In this document: piece after piece, positions 12,925-27,487 of the stretch | How positions within the stretch are numbered: the stretch's first letter is position 1 | Layout of the letters: every line of letters starts with the position of its first letter | Assembly (NCBI GenBank): GCA_018881555.1 | Contig: JACAXG010000065.1 | Span: 1,263,042-1,327,041 of the forward strand | DNA: 64,000 bases | Reading direction: 5' to 3' | Source: Amblyornis subalaris | Taxonomy: Eukaryota; Chordata; Aves; Passeriformes; Ptilonorhynchidae | Position numbers and translations under genes: made by a program | The notes under the pieces: model-generated | What the model was told of the DNA's origin: nothing | The model's input: only the letters and a program-made list of their open reading frames with translations | Database searches by the model: none

Positions 12925-13040
12925 CTAGCTTAGCCAGCATGTTATATGAATAACATCCTTGCCAGGCAAATCCACCACAGGTACTAAAATCAGGGCTGGC
13001 GTCTTTTCTTCCAAATATTTTTCAAGGTGTTCTTGCAGTC
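12925..13040 (-). CDS. DPH6: DPH6 terminal coding exon with stop codon
   Basis: On the minus strand a good acceptor (TTTCTATTTTAG, AG at 13042-13041) opens an exon whose first two bases (GA) complete the codon left by the G at the end of the 406-nt exon, giving a Gly. Thirty-seven further codons follow, then TAG at 12927-12925. The peptide contains TPALILVPVVDLP and ends VIHITCWLS. This matches the pattern expected for the closing strands of the last RidA-like domain in long DPH6 proteins (values such as PAxxLVPVxxLP and a final hydrophobic-Cys-Trp end). Joined across the intron the reading is ETLQK-G-LQEHLEKY, with no frame conflict. This fit of phase and of domain logic between two exons 41.5 kb apart is the main support for the gene model. 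Another small exon between them cannot be excluded, but none is needed. Confidence 0.72.
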
Positions 13041-15837
13041 CTAAAATAGAAACAAAACAGTTAATGAATCCTCTTTGTCTTATTGTGTCCTATCTCTTGC
13101 AAATGATTTATAAATACTTTTTTGAAAATTATTGTGGAGTAGCAATTAACAAAAGGAAGTGAAATGCAACTTTTTCACTGTATATAGAAGGAACATCTCC
13201 CGCGTCCTCGTCTACTAATTTGAGATTAAGTTTAGATGTTCCCGAAGGCCAGAATTCAGCAAAACAGTTAAATGCATATTTCTCAATCTTGAGTGAGCGA
13301 GTGGTCTGTTGATTACAGATACAGAGAGCTGAAACCAAGTGCAGGTAGTAAAAATAACTACAGGCCGGTTGAAATTCAGTTCATCATTTTGATATTTGGA
13401 TGATCAGCACATAGTTGTCTGTAAAAGAAATTCTTCTCTCAAGTCCCAGTCAGTCAAAAGAGAAGAAGTTAAAGTGGGCCATTCTAAAAATTGATTTCAA
13501 TTCGTAATCTGTGGAAGCATGCCATCTTGAAGACATAATGGAGGAAGTCCAGGATTGGCAACATATATGACTGAATATCTGGACATACAATAAGATTCAA
13601 ACTGCTNAAAATACAGAATCTGGCTACGAGGAGCTCTAAAGGGACTGGTATGTATGGCAGAAGCTCGCAAATTTAAAAGTCCATTATAGGAACAGAATTA
13701 ATAATTGAGAAGATCTAATTAGAATACAGAAGAAAACTAAGGAATGGAAAATTCAAATGCAGCCTCAAGACATTTTTGGTCGTGCTCTGCAGCCTCAGTG
13801 AACATGCTAGAAATCAAGCCACACAGAACCCTAAAGAAAACTACCAAAAACCTGCCAAATGACCGTACAAAAGACAGTTTCCTAATGATAAGGTATAGCC
13901 TGCATAGGTTCTTATTTCAATAAGTTATTTCTGTCAGCAGCTTCTGTGATTATGGCAATTCTTTATAACACTAAGCAATCTTGGCTAGAGAGGGTGTAAA
14001 GAGGGCAGAACTTGCAGACTGTCAGAGCTTTTTTTTTCTGGCGTCACTGCCTGTGAAACTGTGAATAGGCAGTTCAGTCAAAGTGTTACCTCATCCAGGA
14101 TAAAACAGGAATTTTGCAATTGTATTCACTGAAGCCAAAACTCTTCTCTCTTTTTATCTGGCAGCAGTAGCATAAATTAATGTAATAATAGCAATGCTGC
14201 CTACAAAATGTTGCAAAGACAGTATCAGTCTACTGAAATTCTGCTGACTTCCTTTTGTATTAGCATCATTGACATTGGAGGTGAAGACAGACAGGGTGAG
14301 CCAAAGATCAACAGTCACCTCCAAAGGTCAAAGGACTTCTTCANCTGGTGTGTAAAAAGGAACTCAAACTTTGTATTACAGATATTCAGCACGATAATGA
14401 AGTATCAACTAGCATTTTTATTCTTAAATTTGACTTCAGAAAACTTTACAGCTATGNTGACTCAGAAGGCATTAAGTAGAAGGGGTAAAGGCAAGCTACC
14501 TCAAAATCACTGACTCCACCATATTAAAAATTACATTTCCTTTTTTTCATCAATTGAAATTGTGCAAATACANTTTTAGACTTTAACTTTTTTCACAGGC
14601 TTAAAAGCTGCAAATCAGCGCTAACAGGTATTCCTTTTAAAGGGAGAATTTGAAAGTGGTGCTATCTGGAAATAGAACTCCATTCTTTTGTGGTTTTTAG
14701 GGAACCAAAATAGCCTAAATATTTATATTTGAACATGCCCTAGTGGACTTGGTTGCCAGCCAGAAAGAGCCACCTTTCCTAAAGACCAGTGCTTTTCTAT
14801 TGCCAGTGCCTACATGTATAAATGAAATGTGGATGAAAATCTGGGACATATGCCTCTAAATATTTTATTGTACTTACAAATCAATTAGTTTGATATGAAA
14901 GCAGTGCAACTTAGACATGCATGTTTATACAGTTAAAATTTGTGGATAAAAGTTTGCGCATGCAAACTTCCCCTGAAAAGCAGAGACTGGGTCTTCTAAA
15001 ACAGTAAAATTTTACTCTTAAGGTCTCAGAGAAGACTATGCACAATTAGTAAATCTGTGGCAACCTATGCAATTATAGCTGAAAAAATAAAAAAATTGAC
15101 AGCTATATATTTTACCTCCTATAATAACTTACTCTAAATCTTCCAGTACTAATTATATATTTTTAAATGGGAAATTAATAAAGACACTATATTTTTTTCA
15201 TTCATTCAAATTATGCTTTTAGATAAATAAAGCCTCAGCCATGAGTGTTTTCTGAGTATGTAACTCTTTGTTCGAATACAAAGATTTCAAAAATGTCCTT
15301 CCTTCACATCAGTTGTGGAAATGCTTGCTTACTTGTGTCCCGTACTTATAAAAGTTGATCTTAAAAGCAAAAACAAGTAAAGGACAGAGGGTTACAGTCA
15401 GTGTGTTTACTGGAGCTTTAACAGGAGCTATAGATGACTGATATCAGTCTTAAAGTTATTTAAACTGCCCTGATACAGAATGTTTATTAAAGTACAAGCA
15501 AAACCAGCTGATTATCAAGCAGCAAACAAGTGGTGTGCATTGTGCATGTTTTCATTTCCTATGACAGTCCANGTTAATTACGCTAGCCACACTGCAGCAC
15601 ACTTGCAGTATTATGGAGACCAGCCAGGGACTCCTGAGGTAACAGAAGCCGACAGGGAAACATCAAGGAAATATCTCAAAGGAANTAAGGTGTGTTCCTC
15701 TAGGAAGGTGACATGGCCGACAGTCCAGCTGAGGTGCCTTTATACCAATGCACACAGTATGGTGTAAACAGGAGGAGTTGGAAGATGCCATGCTGCTGGA
15801 AATCTGTGTGCATGTTGCCATTACAACACAGCTAAAG

Positions 15838-16647
15838 GTGGATCCGTGGGAATCTCATGAGGTTCAACAAGACCAAGTACAAGGTGCTGCACCTGGATTG
15901 GGGCAACCCCTGGTACAAACACAGGCTGGGGATGAACAGATTAAGAGCAGCCCTGCCCAGAGGGACTTGGGGGTGCTGGTGGGTGAGAGGCTGGACATGA
16001 CCCAGCAATGTGCACTCACAGCCCAGAGAGCCAATTGTGTCCTGGGCTGCATCCAAAGCAGTGTGGCCAGCGGGGTGAGGAAGGGGATTCTGCCCCTCTG
16101 CTCNGCTCTAGTGAGACCCCACCTGGAACACTGCATCCAGCTCTGGGGCCCCCAGCACAGGAAGGACACTGGCCTGTTGGGGCAAGACCAGAGGACAGTC
16201 ACCAAGATGATTAGAGGGATGGAGCTCATCTCCTACAAGGAAAGGCTGAGAAAATTGGGTTTGTTCTGCCTGGAGAAGAGAAGGCTTCAGGATGACCTAA
16301 CTGCAGTCTTCCAGTACCTGAATGGAGCCTACAAGAAAAATAGAGAGGGACTTTTTACAAGGGCCTGGAGTGACAGGACAAGGGGGANTGGCTTCAAACT
16401 AAAAAGAGTAGGTTTAGATTAGATATTAGGAAGAAATTCTTTTCTGTGAGGGTGGTGAGGCACTGGAACAGGTTGCCACAGAGAAGCTGCAGATGCCCCA
16501 TCCCTGGGAGTGTTGCTGGCCAGGTTGGATGGAGCTCAGGGCAATCTGGTCTAGTGAAACATGTCCCTGCCCAAGGCAGGGGCTTTGGAACTGGATGATC
16601 GTAAAGGTCCCTTCCAGCCAAAATCATTCTATGATCCTATGATTATA
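15838..16647 (+). mobile_element. CR1 LINE, 5'-truncated
   Basis: About 810 bp of the 3' part of a CR1 retrotransposon. It begins in the end of the reverse-transcriptase frame (AATCTCATGAGGTTCAACAA), passes through typical CR1 blocks (GAGGCACTGGAACAGGTTGC; TCCCTTCCAGCC) and ends in the CR1 3' repeat ATTCTATGATCCTATGATT at about 16645. The frame is broken by Ns, so it is an inactive fragment. It is antisense to DPH6, the only CR1 in the intron with that orientation. Confidence 0.93.
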
Positions 16648-17707
16648 AGTACATGAAATTTGCTCAGAGCAGGTGAGTTTCGTCCTATAAGATGAATCCC
16701 CCTACTCCCAAATGATCCACAGAAGTTCAGAGAGCAGGTTCCATAGGAAGTGTCTTCCCGCACTGTTATGCTATTTTTTTTTTTAACCTGGGTACACCTG
16801 ACGGATATTGGACATAACTAAAACTTAAAATGAACAAAAATTATTCAGTGTCTTCTGGAATTACCATCTATTTCTGCCAGTCCTCTGTAAAGACAGGATA
16901 CTGAGATCAATAATTTGATGATCTCTTGTGCTGACTTAGCAGCCCTTCCATATAACATGGCACAAACTAAGACTGTAAGCTATTGTTTTTAAAGGTGCTT
17001 TTCATACTAGGTAGAAAAANCAGTGTCCTGGGAGCTCCTAAAGGGTCATTCCAAATGATTAGGAAGGTGATTTTACATCCTTGCTGTCATTGGCCTCAGC
17101 AGGATTTAGGCAGTTATCAGGTGAGGCCACAGAATCCACTTAGAATCAGGTGCCTGTTATTGTTGCCATACTCTTGCTTCACTGTATATCTGCAGGGGAG
17201 TAGTAATCTAATAGCTCATATAGAAAAGGAAAATGGTAGCAAAAAGGAAGATCACATTTAGCCCAGTACATAAAAAATTACTTTCATATTACAACTACTG
17301 TCTTTCCTTCACTTTTTAACCAAAACATATTGTTACATTGCTTAGAGTAGGTTTTTAAATCCCTGAGCTAATAAAGCTCCATTGCTTCTGCTGCAGAGNT
17401 CTGACATGCAGCATATACTTTGAGAAGATGCATCACAGGGGATCAGGTTCCTAACAGTGACTAAGAGTTCCAGTCCCAAAAGATCTGCCCCTGGTGTGCA
17501 GAACACTTAACCCTTCGACCAGTACCAACATGACTATTCACAAATTATTGATGTCCCTAAATCCCTGGCAGATTGCAGACAGTTCTTGTCTCCCTTGAAG
17601 CCAAAGCATATGGTCACTAATGAGATGGATTAAAAATACATATACACATTCAGGGCTTTGCCACATGAATGTAAAGCCACAGAAATGTTAGAAGGTGATT
17701 GAACTGG

Positions 17708-17802
17708 ACTGAACACTGTTAAATACATGATTAGCTTGTTATGAATCATTTCCATTGATCTATATACAGTTTCACAGCATAGTTTAATTAAAGCTGTCTG
17801 GA
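17708..17802 (+). repeat. Unassigned dispersed repeat, copy A
   Basis: About 95 bp that align colinearly, at roughly three quarters identity, with 24064-24158 in the same orientation. Shared blocks include GTTAAATACAT near the start and TTCACAGCA-AGTTTAAT-AAAGCTG-CTGGAA at the end. I do not recognise the family; it may be an old non-autonomous element. Confidence 0.6.
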
Positions 17803-19796
17803 ACAAGCCTCTGCCTTAAATGATCAGGCAGTGCAATGAAAAGGTGAAACACGAGGAACTGGAGACCCCCTTCCCTTTCTTAAACATCCAGCTGACTGTC
17901 TCTGTGGTGCATAACCGCAGCAAGAATGGAAACTGTGCTTTAAAATATTGTCTATTTTTACAGTCCAGGGGTTTTCCCACATTTTTCTTAATATAAAATG
18001 ATATTGTGGATTATAAGATTTTGAAAAAAAACCCTGCACAATTTCCTTGCTTTATTGCAATTAATACCTTTCTGTTCAAAATAAAATCAAGCCCAGTAAA
18101 CAAGAATATACTGTTGGAATACAAAAGGGAGTCACTTAGCAAAATACGATTTTGTGCTAATTTTTTTTGCTGCAGCTGTGGAGACTTTAAATGAAAATAA
18201 TGTAGGTATTTTGCACAGTCCAATACTTGGCTTTTCATATGGTACATTATACTTTCTGTTGCTATTCTTGATGACATTATTTCACGGTGGTCATTGCACT
18301 TTTAAGGGACTGGTTTTTCAAAACTGCTCTGCTCACAGGAAAAATGGAGGCAACGTCTTGTAAATAATTGTATTTCCATTTTGAAAACATATCAGCTAGA
18401 ACTTCAAAAATACTAAGAGCCTACCAGTTCCAGGTAAAACAGGTCAAAGATGCATTATTCAATGCTTTTACAAATTTATTCCAAAATTATAAAATTTTAA
18501 GTCACTCTTGACTTTTTCTTCCAAGTGGGAAACATTCATATGCGCAAAAGGAGGGAAACTAACAATAAATACACTTAAGGGGATGGAAATTGAACTTGCT
18601 TTGAAGTCACTCCCTCCTGATTTATCCTGGTTGTTAGACTGATTTACCTTGGTCCTCTGGTTTTGAGTGAGTTGCAGTCTGTTTTTGACTGCTTATTTAT
18701 AATATTAGGATAGTGACCATCTGCATACTTCTAATGATGATCATGGTGTAATTGATTTTTGTTAAAGACTAATAACAAGGGGAGGTCTGTGGCACCCTTT
18801 GGCAGATCAGATTAGGCACAGCTCTGGAGATGATATATATTCCTTCATGGAATACTGATGATGCACTTCAGTCACTCTGGCCTAGGATATTTATCTGAAT
18901 ACAAATTAAGCAGCTGCTTTGAATTGCAGGGGAAGTCTGTTATAGCCATGATATATGAGACAAATGGCCAGTAAGACTTTGGATAAGGCTGTGAAACCAC
19001 TTTAAACCTGTGATTTCCTAAGCCAGTCTTTGGAACTGTGACTATAAAACAACTTGAGTTCTTTGCTACATAACTTACAAAATAATATGTGTGGTTGAGA
19101 TTTTTTAAACTGTGTCTAGATTTCTCTCTCTTCGTTCAATGTCAAAAATTGATGAATGAGCTTTCCNGTTGAATAGTAAATACACAGTAACATTTGTTAA
19201 CAAAAAAAGTAACTTTTTAATATAATTTAGACTTCAAAAAACCCCCCAAATTTGCTGGTTTAGGCCTATTTGTACGTATACATACCCCAAAATTAAAAAA
19301 AAAAAAAAAGAAATTATAGAGGAAATTGTAGTTGTGTTTGGAACTCAAGTTTCTACAAACCTATGCCCTGTCAGGTGCCAAAGCAGCCAGATCTCCACGT
19401 CTGTATTTGCAAACAATTCTTTCTTAAAAACCTGTCTCCGAAAATTCACCACATTACATTTCAGTTTGTCTTGCAATTTATGGACCCATCTATAGACAGG
19501 CTTCTCACACTAAACTAGTTTTAGTTGTACCAATGAAAGTATCTTTTTCAAGTAATCACATAACAGATGAAAATACAGTCTGAACTAAAANCACTAAGGC
19601 TAATGTTGGCCATCCTCTTTCACCTTGTTCCTAATACCAAAGAACCATTTCAAATGATTGCAACCTCTTCTGTGAAGGATATGGTTATTAGGATCTAGAC
19701 TGATAGGACTCAGTCACTTTGGACATAAAATACTGTGTGTTGGAGGCACAGATATACAAAACAGGGCAACACTTCACCCACCAGAGCATTCACCAA

Positions 19797-20265
19797 GAGA
19801 AATCATGGAATCATAAAAGAGTTGGAGTTAGAAGGGACCTTCAAAGCTCATCTAGTTCACACCCTCTGCAATGAGCGGGGCCATCTTCAACTAAACCAGG
19901 TGGTTCAGAGCCTCATTCAACCTGACCTTAAAAGTTTCCAGTGATGGGGAACCTGGTGTCTCACCACCCTCATTGTAAAAAACTTCTTCCTTGTATCTAG
20001 TCTGAATCTACCCTCTTTTACTTTAAAACCATTTCACCTTGTCCTATCACTACAAGCCCTATTAAAATGTCTGTCCCATCTTTCTAATAAGCTCCCTGTA
20101 CATATTGAAAGGCCAATAAACAGTCTCCCAAGAGCCTTCTCCAAGCTAAATAACCCCAACTATCTCAGTCTTTCCTCATTGGAGAGATGTTCCACTCCTC
20201 TGACCATTTTTGTGGCTCTCCTCTAGACCTGCTTCAACAGGTCCATGTCTTTTTTGTGCCAAGAG
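19797..20265 (-). mobile_element. CR1 LINE, 5'-truncated
   Basis: Read on the plus strand it starts with the reverse complement of the CR1 3' end (AATCATGGAATCATAAAAGA, GAAGGGACCTTCAAAGCTCA), continues with the CCTCTGCAATGAGCGGGG and CCACCCTCATTGTAAAAAAC blocks and ends at CTTCAACAGGTCCATGTC. About 470 bp, moderately diverged. Same orientation as DPH6 transcription. Confidence 0.92.
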
Positions 20266-23200
20266 AAAAATCTGCTATAACGAGAAGACTAATGCTCTGT
20301 TATATTTTACTGCTAGTTCTCTTTGTGCAGTGGACTTCTTGTCCCTTTGGAATCTATCCCAAACCTGAAAGTTCTAGCAACGTTTTTAAGCAGGCTACAG
20401 TGAAAACATAGTGAAAGTTGCTGTAGGCTTGATGGGTACCCACAGGAGTTGCAGCAACTCTTTCTACAGCTGAGCAGATGAAAGGAAATGAGGAAAATGA
20501 GCTGTGTTTCCCTGCATGCCTTACTGATAACTCCTGCTCTCAGATACAGTGAGAAGTTGCAAGTGCAAAAGACATCAGCCATGGACCTTACTGTTCATGG
20601 GAGATACAAGAAAGATGAGTGAGTGGCTTTTCTTAATCCACACTAGTTAGTCAGTCAGGGTGCCTGAACTCTACACCACCAGCAGCAAGAGTAGAGGGAC
20701 AGCTGGCATAAAATGACCAACTCTGAAGGAATCCAGATGCTGCCTCCTTACCTCCCAGCCCCACAATCCTCTCTGCTATTCCTCTGCTTCAACAGGAGGG
20801 TGTGGGAAGGAAAAAGAGCTCACTCATAATCAGGTAGAGCATTAACATTTACAGGAATCTCACTTTTCTAGAGCTGAGTCACTTGGCTGAGACTGTACAA
20901 GTCTTTTTAGACTGTAGCTCATGCATTTTTTTTAGCATCTGAAAGAAAATTAGTAGACAAAACAGTTATTTTTAGTACTGGTTTTATTGTGGGCCTGTCA
21001 GCCTTGGTGATGCATCTCTTTTATCAAGCTGCCACAATACCTTGTTTTGTTTTCAGAGCAAAGTTTGATTAAAGACCAATTTCAGGAAAGTTACTCACTG
21101 TGGGCGTTAATTAGTGCTTTCTGGACTCTGCGGGGTTTATCTTATGATCCGTTTTACTTACTAAACCCTGTAATTCAATTTACATGAAGATGGGAATGAA
21201 CCAACCCCTTTCTATTCTTCTGAAGGCTTCTGTTTAACTCAGTCCTGAAAGAACCTCTCTCCTATCATTCCCTAATAAGGAATTCTAGTTTCTAGCTTTT
21301 TTAAAACAAAATTAAAGCAATACTTCATATCCGTAAAGACTTTTCCAACTAATGAACTGAGAAAGAGCTTCAGAAGGGTGTAGGTAAACTTTAGGAAGCC
21401 TTTGCTTCTAAATAGTGTTTTCAGTATACTGTGCATCTTAGGAAAAACAGGTAAACATCTTTTTATCTTCCTCTGCGTTTTTCTGGGATTCAAGTATTGT
21501 CATTCTGTAAGAGAAGCTTGCTGGCATTCCCCTCCTCCTCTCATTAGCAGGCAAGAAAAGTCTTTTGTCTTTCTCAAAGCAAAAGGCCAGCTACTAGATC
21601 AAAAATATTAAAAAGGTGGGTGATGAAAAAAAGACTTAGTAGTACTGGCAGGTAAAAAGTAGCAGATGGAAGTGGAATTTATAACATAATATAGGTAAAA
21701 TTAGGAACTATGAAATAAAATGAATGGAAAGAAAATGCCATTAGGGTACTATACAAATACAACCAGAAAAAAAAAACCAAAAAAAACAGTCCAGAAGAAA
21801 ACCTGACTCAGCTACACTGGGTATTTGAAACTAGGTTGAATAAAACATGAAACCAGTACTAAAGAGACCAAACTTGTGAAAGAGAAGATGANCTAAAATG
21901 GTCTTTTTTTTTAGTAGTAGACAGCTTGCACAGGAGAACGGGCTGGATGAGGCAGCATATTCAAGCAGAATTCATGGACGCTCCCATCTTAAAACATCCT
22001 CTTCCAAGTATACATCCTCTCCTGAACTTCCTCCCAGATTTTGAAACCTAAACTTCATCTTCGGTATAGTATGGACTTAGGCTGGTATGGATGCTTCCTG
22101 AAGTTGTACAGTGTGACAGATGCACCAGAAATGCTGACAAGGAAAGCAAATAAGGCAATGATAATCATCAAATATACAAATATTTACAATTACAATTTCA
22201 GTCCCAAATGCCATGCCTAAGACAGCTATATGCCACCCAACTCTCTTTGGATATACAGAAGTTACCTTCCCAAGTGCACACAGTACCAGTCCAATTAGGT
22301 ATGTTATCATGCACATCAGTGGCAAGTTGCAGAAATAAATATGACTCTTTTAAAGATAAACAAATGTTGCTGAGCTCTTCTGTACATTAGTTATGGCTGT
22401 TTCTCAGTAGAAAGAATTAAGATTTAGCTTCCATAATAATTCTTTCAGGCTGCTGGCTACAGCTTAGAAAATAGCAGAGCATGAAAACTCATCACTTTGT
22501 GTTTTCCAGTGTTCTGGTTTTAGTCATGTCCTATATACAGATTGAGAATCAGCCTATACAAGGTTATAAAGGTGCACTTTTGTTTAAAAAGTCATTAGCC
22601 TTCTGCACTAAATAAAGAAACACTTAAGCATGCCCTTCCAGTACTCACAGNGAGGTCTAAATATAATTTTGAAGAGAACGGAGGACTGAACTTTCCAAGT
22701 ACCATCACTCAGAGAAGAACTTGTGCTTTTTCTAAAACCATGACAGAGTGCAAAGATCATGAGCCTGTTTTCCCTGTGTGCTATCCTTCAACCCTGTAAC
22801 GATCCAATCTCTTTATGGGGTGGATGGTTATTGAATTTGTATGCCAGCTGTNTCCAGAATCTCTGGGGAGGATGGGCTGTAATGACATCAAGCAGGGAAG
22901 AGTTATGAATGGAGACAGATTATTACAAACATAGGAAGCGGTAAGGACCCATTTTTCAAGAGGCACCTAAGAATGCACTTCACAGTATGTACATACATAC
23001 TTGTTCACTCATATAGTCACCTGAATGTTCCTATGTGGGCACGATTCACACACATGTTTTTGTTGTACTCTAAATCAGATAAACATGTACTTTTTTTTTT
23101 CCCCCAGATTAATTGAAAACTTGGTGTGAAAATGATCAACTGCAACAGCACCTGTGCAGTAATTATGGAACTTGATTTTTCACCCTTAGGGTCACATTAC

Positions 23201-24063
23201 AGCTACTGCCTCTTGGCCCATAGTCCAGGAGCANGAGATGGGCAGATTTGCAAGCTGTAGGACAGTTGGTCGCTCTGCCCTCCAGGTAGAGTTGGGGACA
23301 CTGGTGGGGCAGTGTGTGTGGGAAGCTCGGCTGTGCCTGCTGGTAATGCAAGAACTTTTATCTCTAGGGCCTGTCAATCTGGCACCTTTCACAAGTGTTA
23401 AATTCACTTAAGTATATTTTTTAAGAAGCTGTCATGAGACATACTGAAGCAAATATGTCCTTCGGTGGTTACACATGGACTCAGTTGTAACAATGTTTGT
23501 TAAGTGCTTTGACATCCCCAAGTGATATGTTTGGTACAGCTTCCACATTTGTTCGTTTATTCAAGTCTGCTACATAGTCTTCAAAACCAGTCGATTAAAG
23601 AAATACCTGACTGGACACAGTGCATCCAAAAGGCCTGACCACAAGGAGATGCTTATATAACTAGAGGACACCACACACATCTGCAGGTAGGAGAATTTAG
23701 TCTACAAATAACAGAAAAGCTTTCTAAAGGATGTTGTGGTAGGCAACTTTAGCCTGGGTACAGAGAAGANCATGTGGTCCTTGCTTTATGTCAAGTTAAG
23801 CTTATTTAAAATAATCCTGATGGAATAATCATTTTCAGTTTCTAGGCCAGATTCTTAACAACTATAAATTGTAGCTATGCTAGTTTACACCTGCTGAGAA
23901 GCTTGCATGGTAGATTACATATAGTAATCATGTATAGTATAGTATCATGTGCAAACTAATGAGGTTATTTCTAATGTTTACCATTGTAAAGAAATCTGAA
24001 ACTTTAAATCAATCTCCTGCACTAATGTAGACAGCNTATTGTAACAGAAACAGATAAAAGTGC

Positions 24064-24158
24064 ACTGAACATGTTAAATACATTATTAGGTCGATGAAGA
24101 TCATTCCTATTGATCCAGGTCTGGCTTCACAGCACAGTTTAATCAAAGCTGCCTGGAA
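24064..24158 (+). repeat. Unassigned dispersed repeat, copy B
   Basis: Partner of 17708-17802 (same length, same orientation, about 6.4 kb away). Flanks outside the 95 bp do not match, which argues for a discrete element rather than a large duplication. Confidence 0.6.
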
Positions 24159-26455
24159 GATGTAACAAAGAGTGGTCATGGCATTCACTGCCTTCTGTGC
24201 TGAGTGAGTCAACAAATGACTAAAATTTCATTACTGCTGCAACTGACAACTTATGCAAAATTAGACAGAGCAGGTTAAAAAGAAGGGTAGACCAGTATTT
24301 AGAGGTGGAACAAAAACCAGCTTCTGTTTTAATGNGGAAATTGTGCTGCCAGAGGTTGCTGATGATCCACCCAGAAGTTTGTGGGCTCTTGATAGCCACT
24401 CTACTTACTTCCCCTTGATCTGGCAGATTTACATTAATTGGATTTTTATCCTGTATGGCAGTGACCCAAGATATCAGTACCCTCTTACTCCCTACAGTCA
24501 AAGAACAAAAGGAGAGAGATGAAAGTCTTTTGTTCCTCTTCATGGCCTCCAAGGATGACAAATAAATCTTCATGCTACTGCTTCCTGTGTAATATGAGCT
24601 CATAGTTTGTTACAGAATTGGGAACAGGAGGCTTGGGAGAGTCATTCAGCTGTGTCAACCAACAGCAAAATGAAAGAAAAAGGGTCTGTAACTCGGCCAC
24701 ATAGCAATCAGAGCTGCAAGTCATTTTTGCTCTAACTTGAAGTTATTAATAGCATAATTTACAAAAGCCTTCAGTAAGACTTATGTGTCATTTTATCAGG
24801 CACTGAATAAACACTAAATAACAGACAAAGCCTACCACCAAGAGTTTACNGTTGACACAAAAAACCTAAGAGCTGAAAAAGGAACATAGGACAGGTAGGA
24901 AACTGAGCCAGTGCAAAAATTACATGATTTGTTAGGGTAACTTGTAGAAAAGCCAACAACTGACCCCAAATTCTGACCTAGCATACACCTCTTGAGAGCA
25001 TACCACAGTGAGGACACTTACAAACAACAAGACAGTGGCAAAGAACTGAATCATTTTGCTTGGGCTGCTTTTGGATCTCTGGAAATTAAAATCACAGTCC
25101 CAGAAGAGCAGTGCTGCATGTGTTCCACCTGCTCTGTTGTTAAACAACTTCACTGCTCCGAGGCCTCTGCTCTTCNTCCACCATGAACAGCTGGAGTTGT
25201 TTACAGGTCATTTGAAAGTTACCTGTGGACTTTATGACAAAATAGTCTGTTATATCTGTCTTAGGGCTATATATCTAACTGTATTATGATTTCTTATTAA
25301 ACATTGCTATATATTTTATACCACAGTGTATCACAGAAGTATGCAATAAAGTTAAATTATCACACAAATATATATATTTTAAAAAAGAAAAATGTTTCTT
25401 CACCAAAGTACATGGTCCTAGACATCTATATTTAAAAAAAAAAATTGTAGAATGCCTTTTGTGATTACACAAACTGCACTGCTTTCTGTAACTCTTAACA
25501 TTTTGTGTGACAGGTAAAGTACACAGCATAGCCCAACAGTAAATGGAAAAGCTGCCCAGATATGGGCTGTTGCTTAGAGATTTCAGGTTCGGCCCCTAGA
25601 CCCTTCAGGTGGGTCAGGACCCACAGGTGACCAGTCAGTCAGCAGCATTGACAGCTCCTCTGCTGGATCACTGGCTCTTTTGACAGGGATTTCTGCTTCT
25701 GGAGCCTTAAGCTACACCTCTGTCAAGAACTATGTTAGCTCAAAGAGATACTGGATTAATGAAATCGAAAATGCTCAGAAGAAAAATGTATGTGATGCTT
25801 TAACCACTTTTAAGAAACATGAAGTGCAAGTGATGGAAGGGTGACCTTTATCTTTTCCACCAACAGAAGCCCAACCTATCAGGCACAGCGAAACATAATT
25901 TATCCTTGTGCCTCATTCTGTTTAAAGATGTGATATGCACTATGAGATCTGGTTTTAACAATACTGCAGTACAGGTAGAAGGAAATAAATTGTTCAAGAA
26001 GAGATATCAGTTTGAAAGTAAAGCTAAGAGGCCCACACAGCCCTCTCTTTGGTCAACACTGATACTTTATGCCTTGGGCCTTAATTTGTCAGGGACTATC
26101 ATACCTGGAACATCGTCACTAGAGTGGCCTTACCAGTATTTTCTGCTCTACGTTAGCTGAATGAGTTGGCTTTTCTTTTAAAAAGGCTTCTCTCACAAGG
26201 TAGTTTTTCAATTACACTACTGCTAGGAAGATTCATTAGAATGAAGCCATCACCTCTTTTTCTCTTTTGCAGAAAGCACATTTTGGTAGAAAGGAAGGCA
26301 ACAAAATATGCTCTGCCTAACTGAATTTCTGCTAAATCACTCTGCAGGGCAAAGAATCATCTACAACCTGCCACAAGAACACTTGGGGTCATTAAAAGTC
26401 CTAAAAAGTCTGGTAAGATAAAAAGGTGAAACAGAAAGATGCTAAAGGATGATGG

Positions 26456-26483
26456 TGATGATGATTACTATTATTCATCATCA
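26456..26483. repeat. GAT/ATC inverted repeat
   Basis: Perfect 9-bp arms TGATGATGA (26456-26464) and TCATCATCA (26475-26483) around a 10-nt spacer, embedded in a trinucleotide-like stretch. Probably low-complexity drift. Confidence 0.6.
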
Positions 26484-27487
26484 TCATTTAATCAGTTTCA
26501 TTTTTGACTTACCAAGAGCAAAGAGGCAGAATAAAGGAAAACTAAATGGTTCTTTATCATGTATAGTCAGAACTTCATGCTAACTATATTTGTGTCCTTC
26601 TGAAAATGTTTCCCTTTGTAATTACTAATTTTGGTAAATCTAGCCCTTTCAAATGCTACTAATATAAAGACAGCCAGATTCAAAGTTATCAGTACATCTC
26701 TTTAGTAAAGCATAGCACAAAAGAATAAAATAATAATCTACGTGCTTAAAATATAGAAGTTGGTTATCCATTTCCTCCAGAATTCTAGCTTTCTCTCAGG
26801 GGAAATTTGGAAGTTTTAAATACATTGATTCTTTGCTTTGCCATAATTCTCTCTTTTGACCTCTTAGATATTTTTTGTCTGCTGTCACATTTTTGCTGAT
26901 TTGTTTTTAAATTATAAATTTGATTTTAGCTTCACTTTTCTTAAACCATGTACCACAATTCTTTAAAAAAATCTACATGCAGTTTCATTCTTAAGGCCAA
27001 CCAAGGATTTACAATATGCTAAACTGGGCAAAAATTCTGTAGTAATCAGCACAATATATTTTATACTCCATCACAATAATTTTTTCTGTCTCCACATTGA
27101 TATAACTTTTTCTGNTTTTTACAATGGTTTACAACTTAAATAATTTAATACAACAGTTGTTATATTTTTATTGCAAGCTTATAAAACTTGCACGNTAAGT
27201 CTCTTGCATGCAATATATTAAATAAAGAAATGACAGAGAAGAAGGGGAACTGATGATTACTAAAACTGTAGTTCAGGTTCAGAATGTGTCATAAAGTGCT
27301 TCTGGCTCACTTGCGTTCTGCACATCTTGTCAAAGTTCCTCAGATGAACCACCTCTTCATATTCAGTTCTCCTTACCTGTTACTCCAATGTTGATATGGG
27401 TAAAACAATGATGATTTCATATTTCAGCCAATGCATTGAAGAAGTGATGGTCGAGGGGAAAGAACCCTNCATAAAGGTCCAAGGAAC

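Noticed and set aside
15748..16422. 224-codon plus-strand open frame
   Set aside because: It is the decayed 3' end of CR1 reverse transcriptase, not a host gene.
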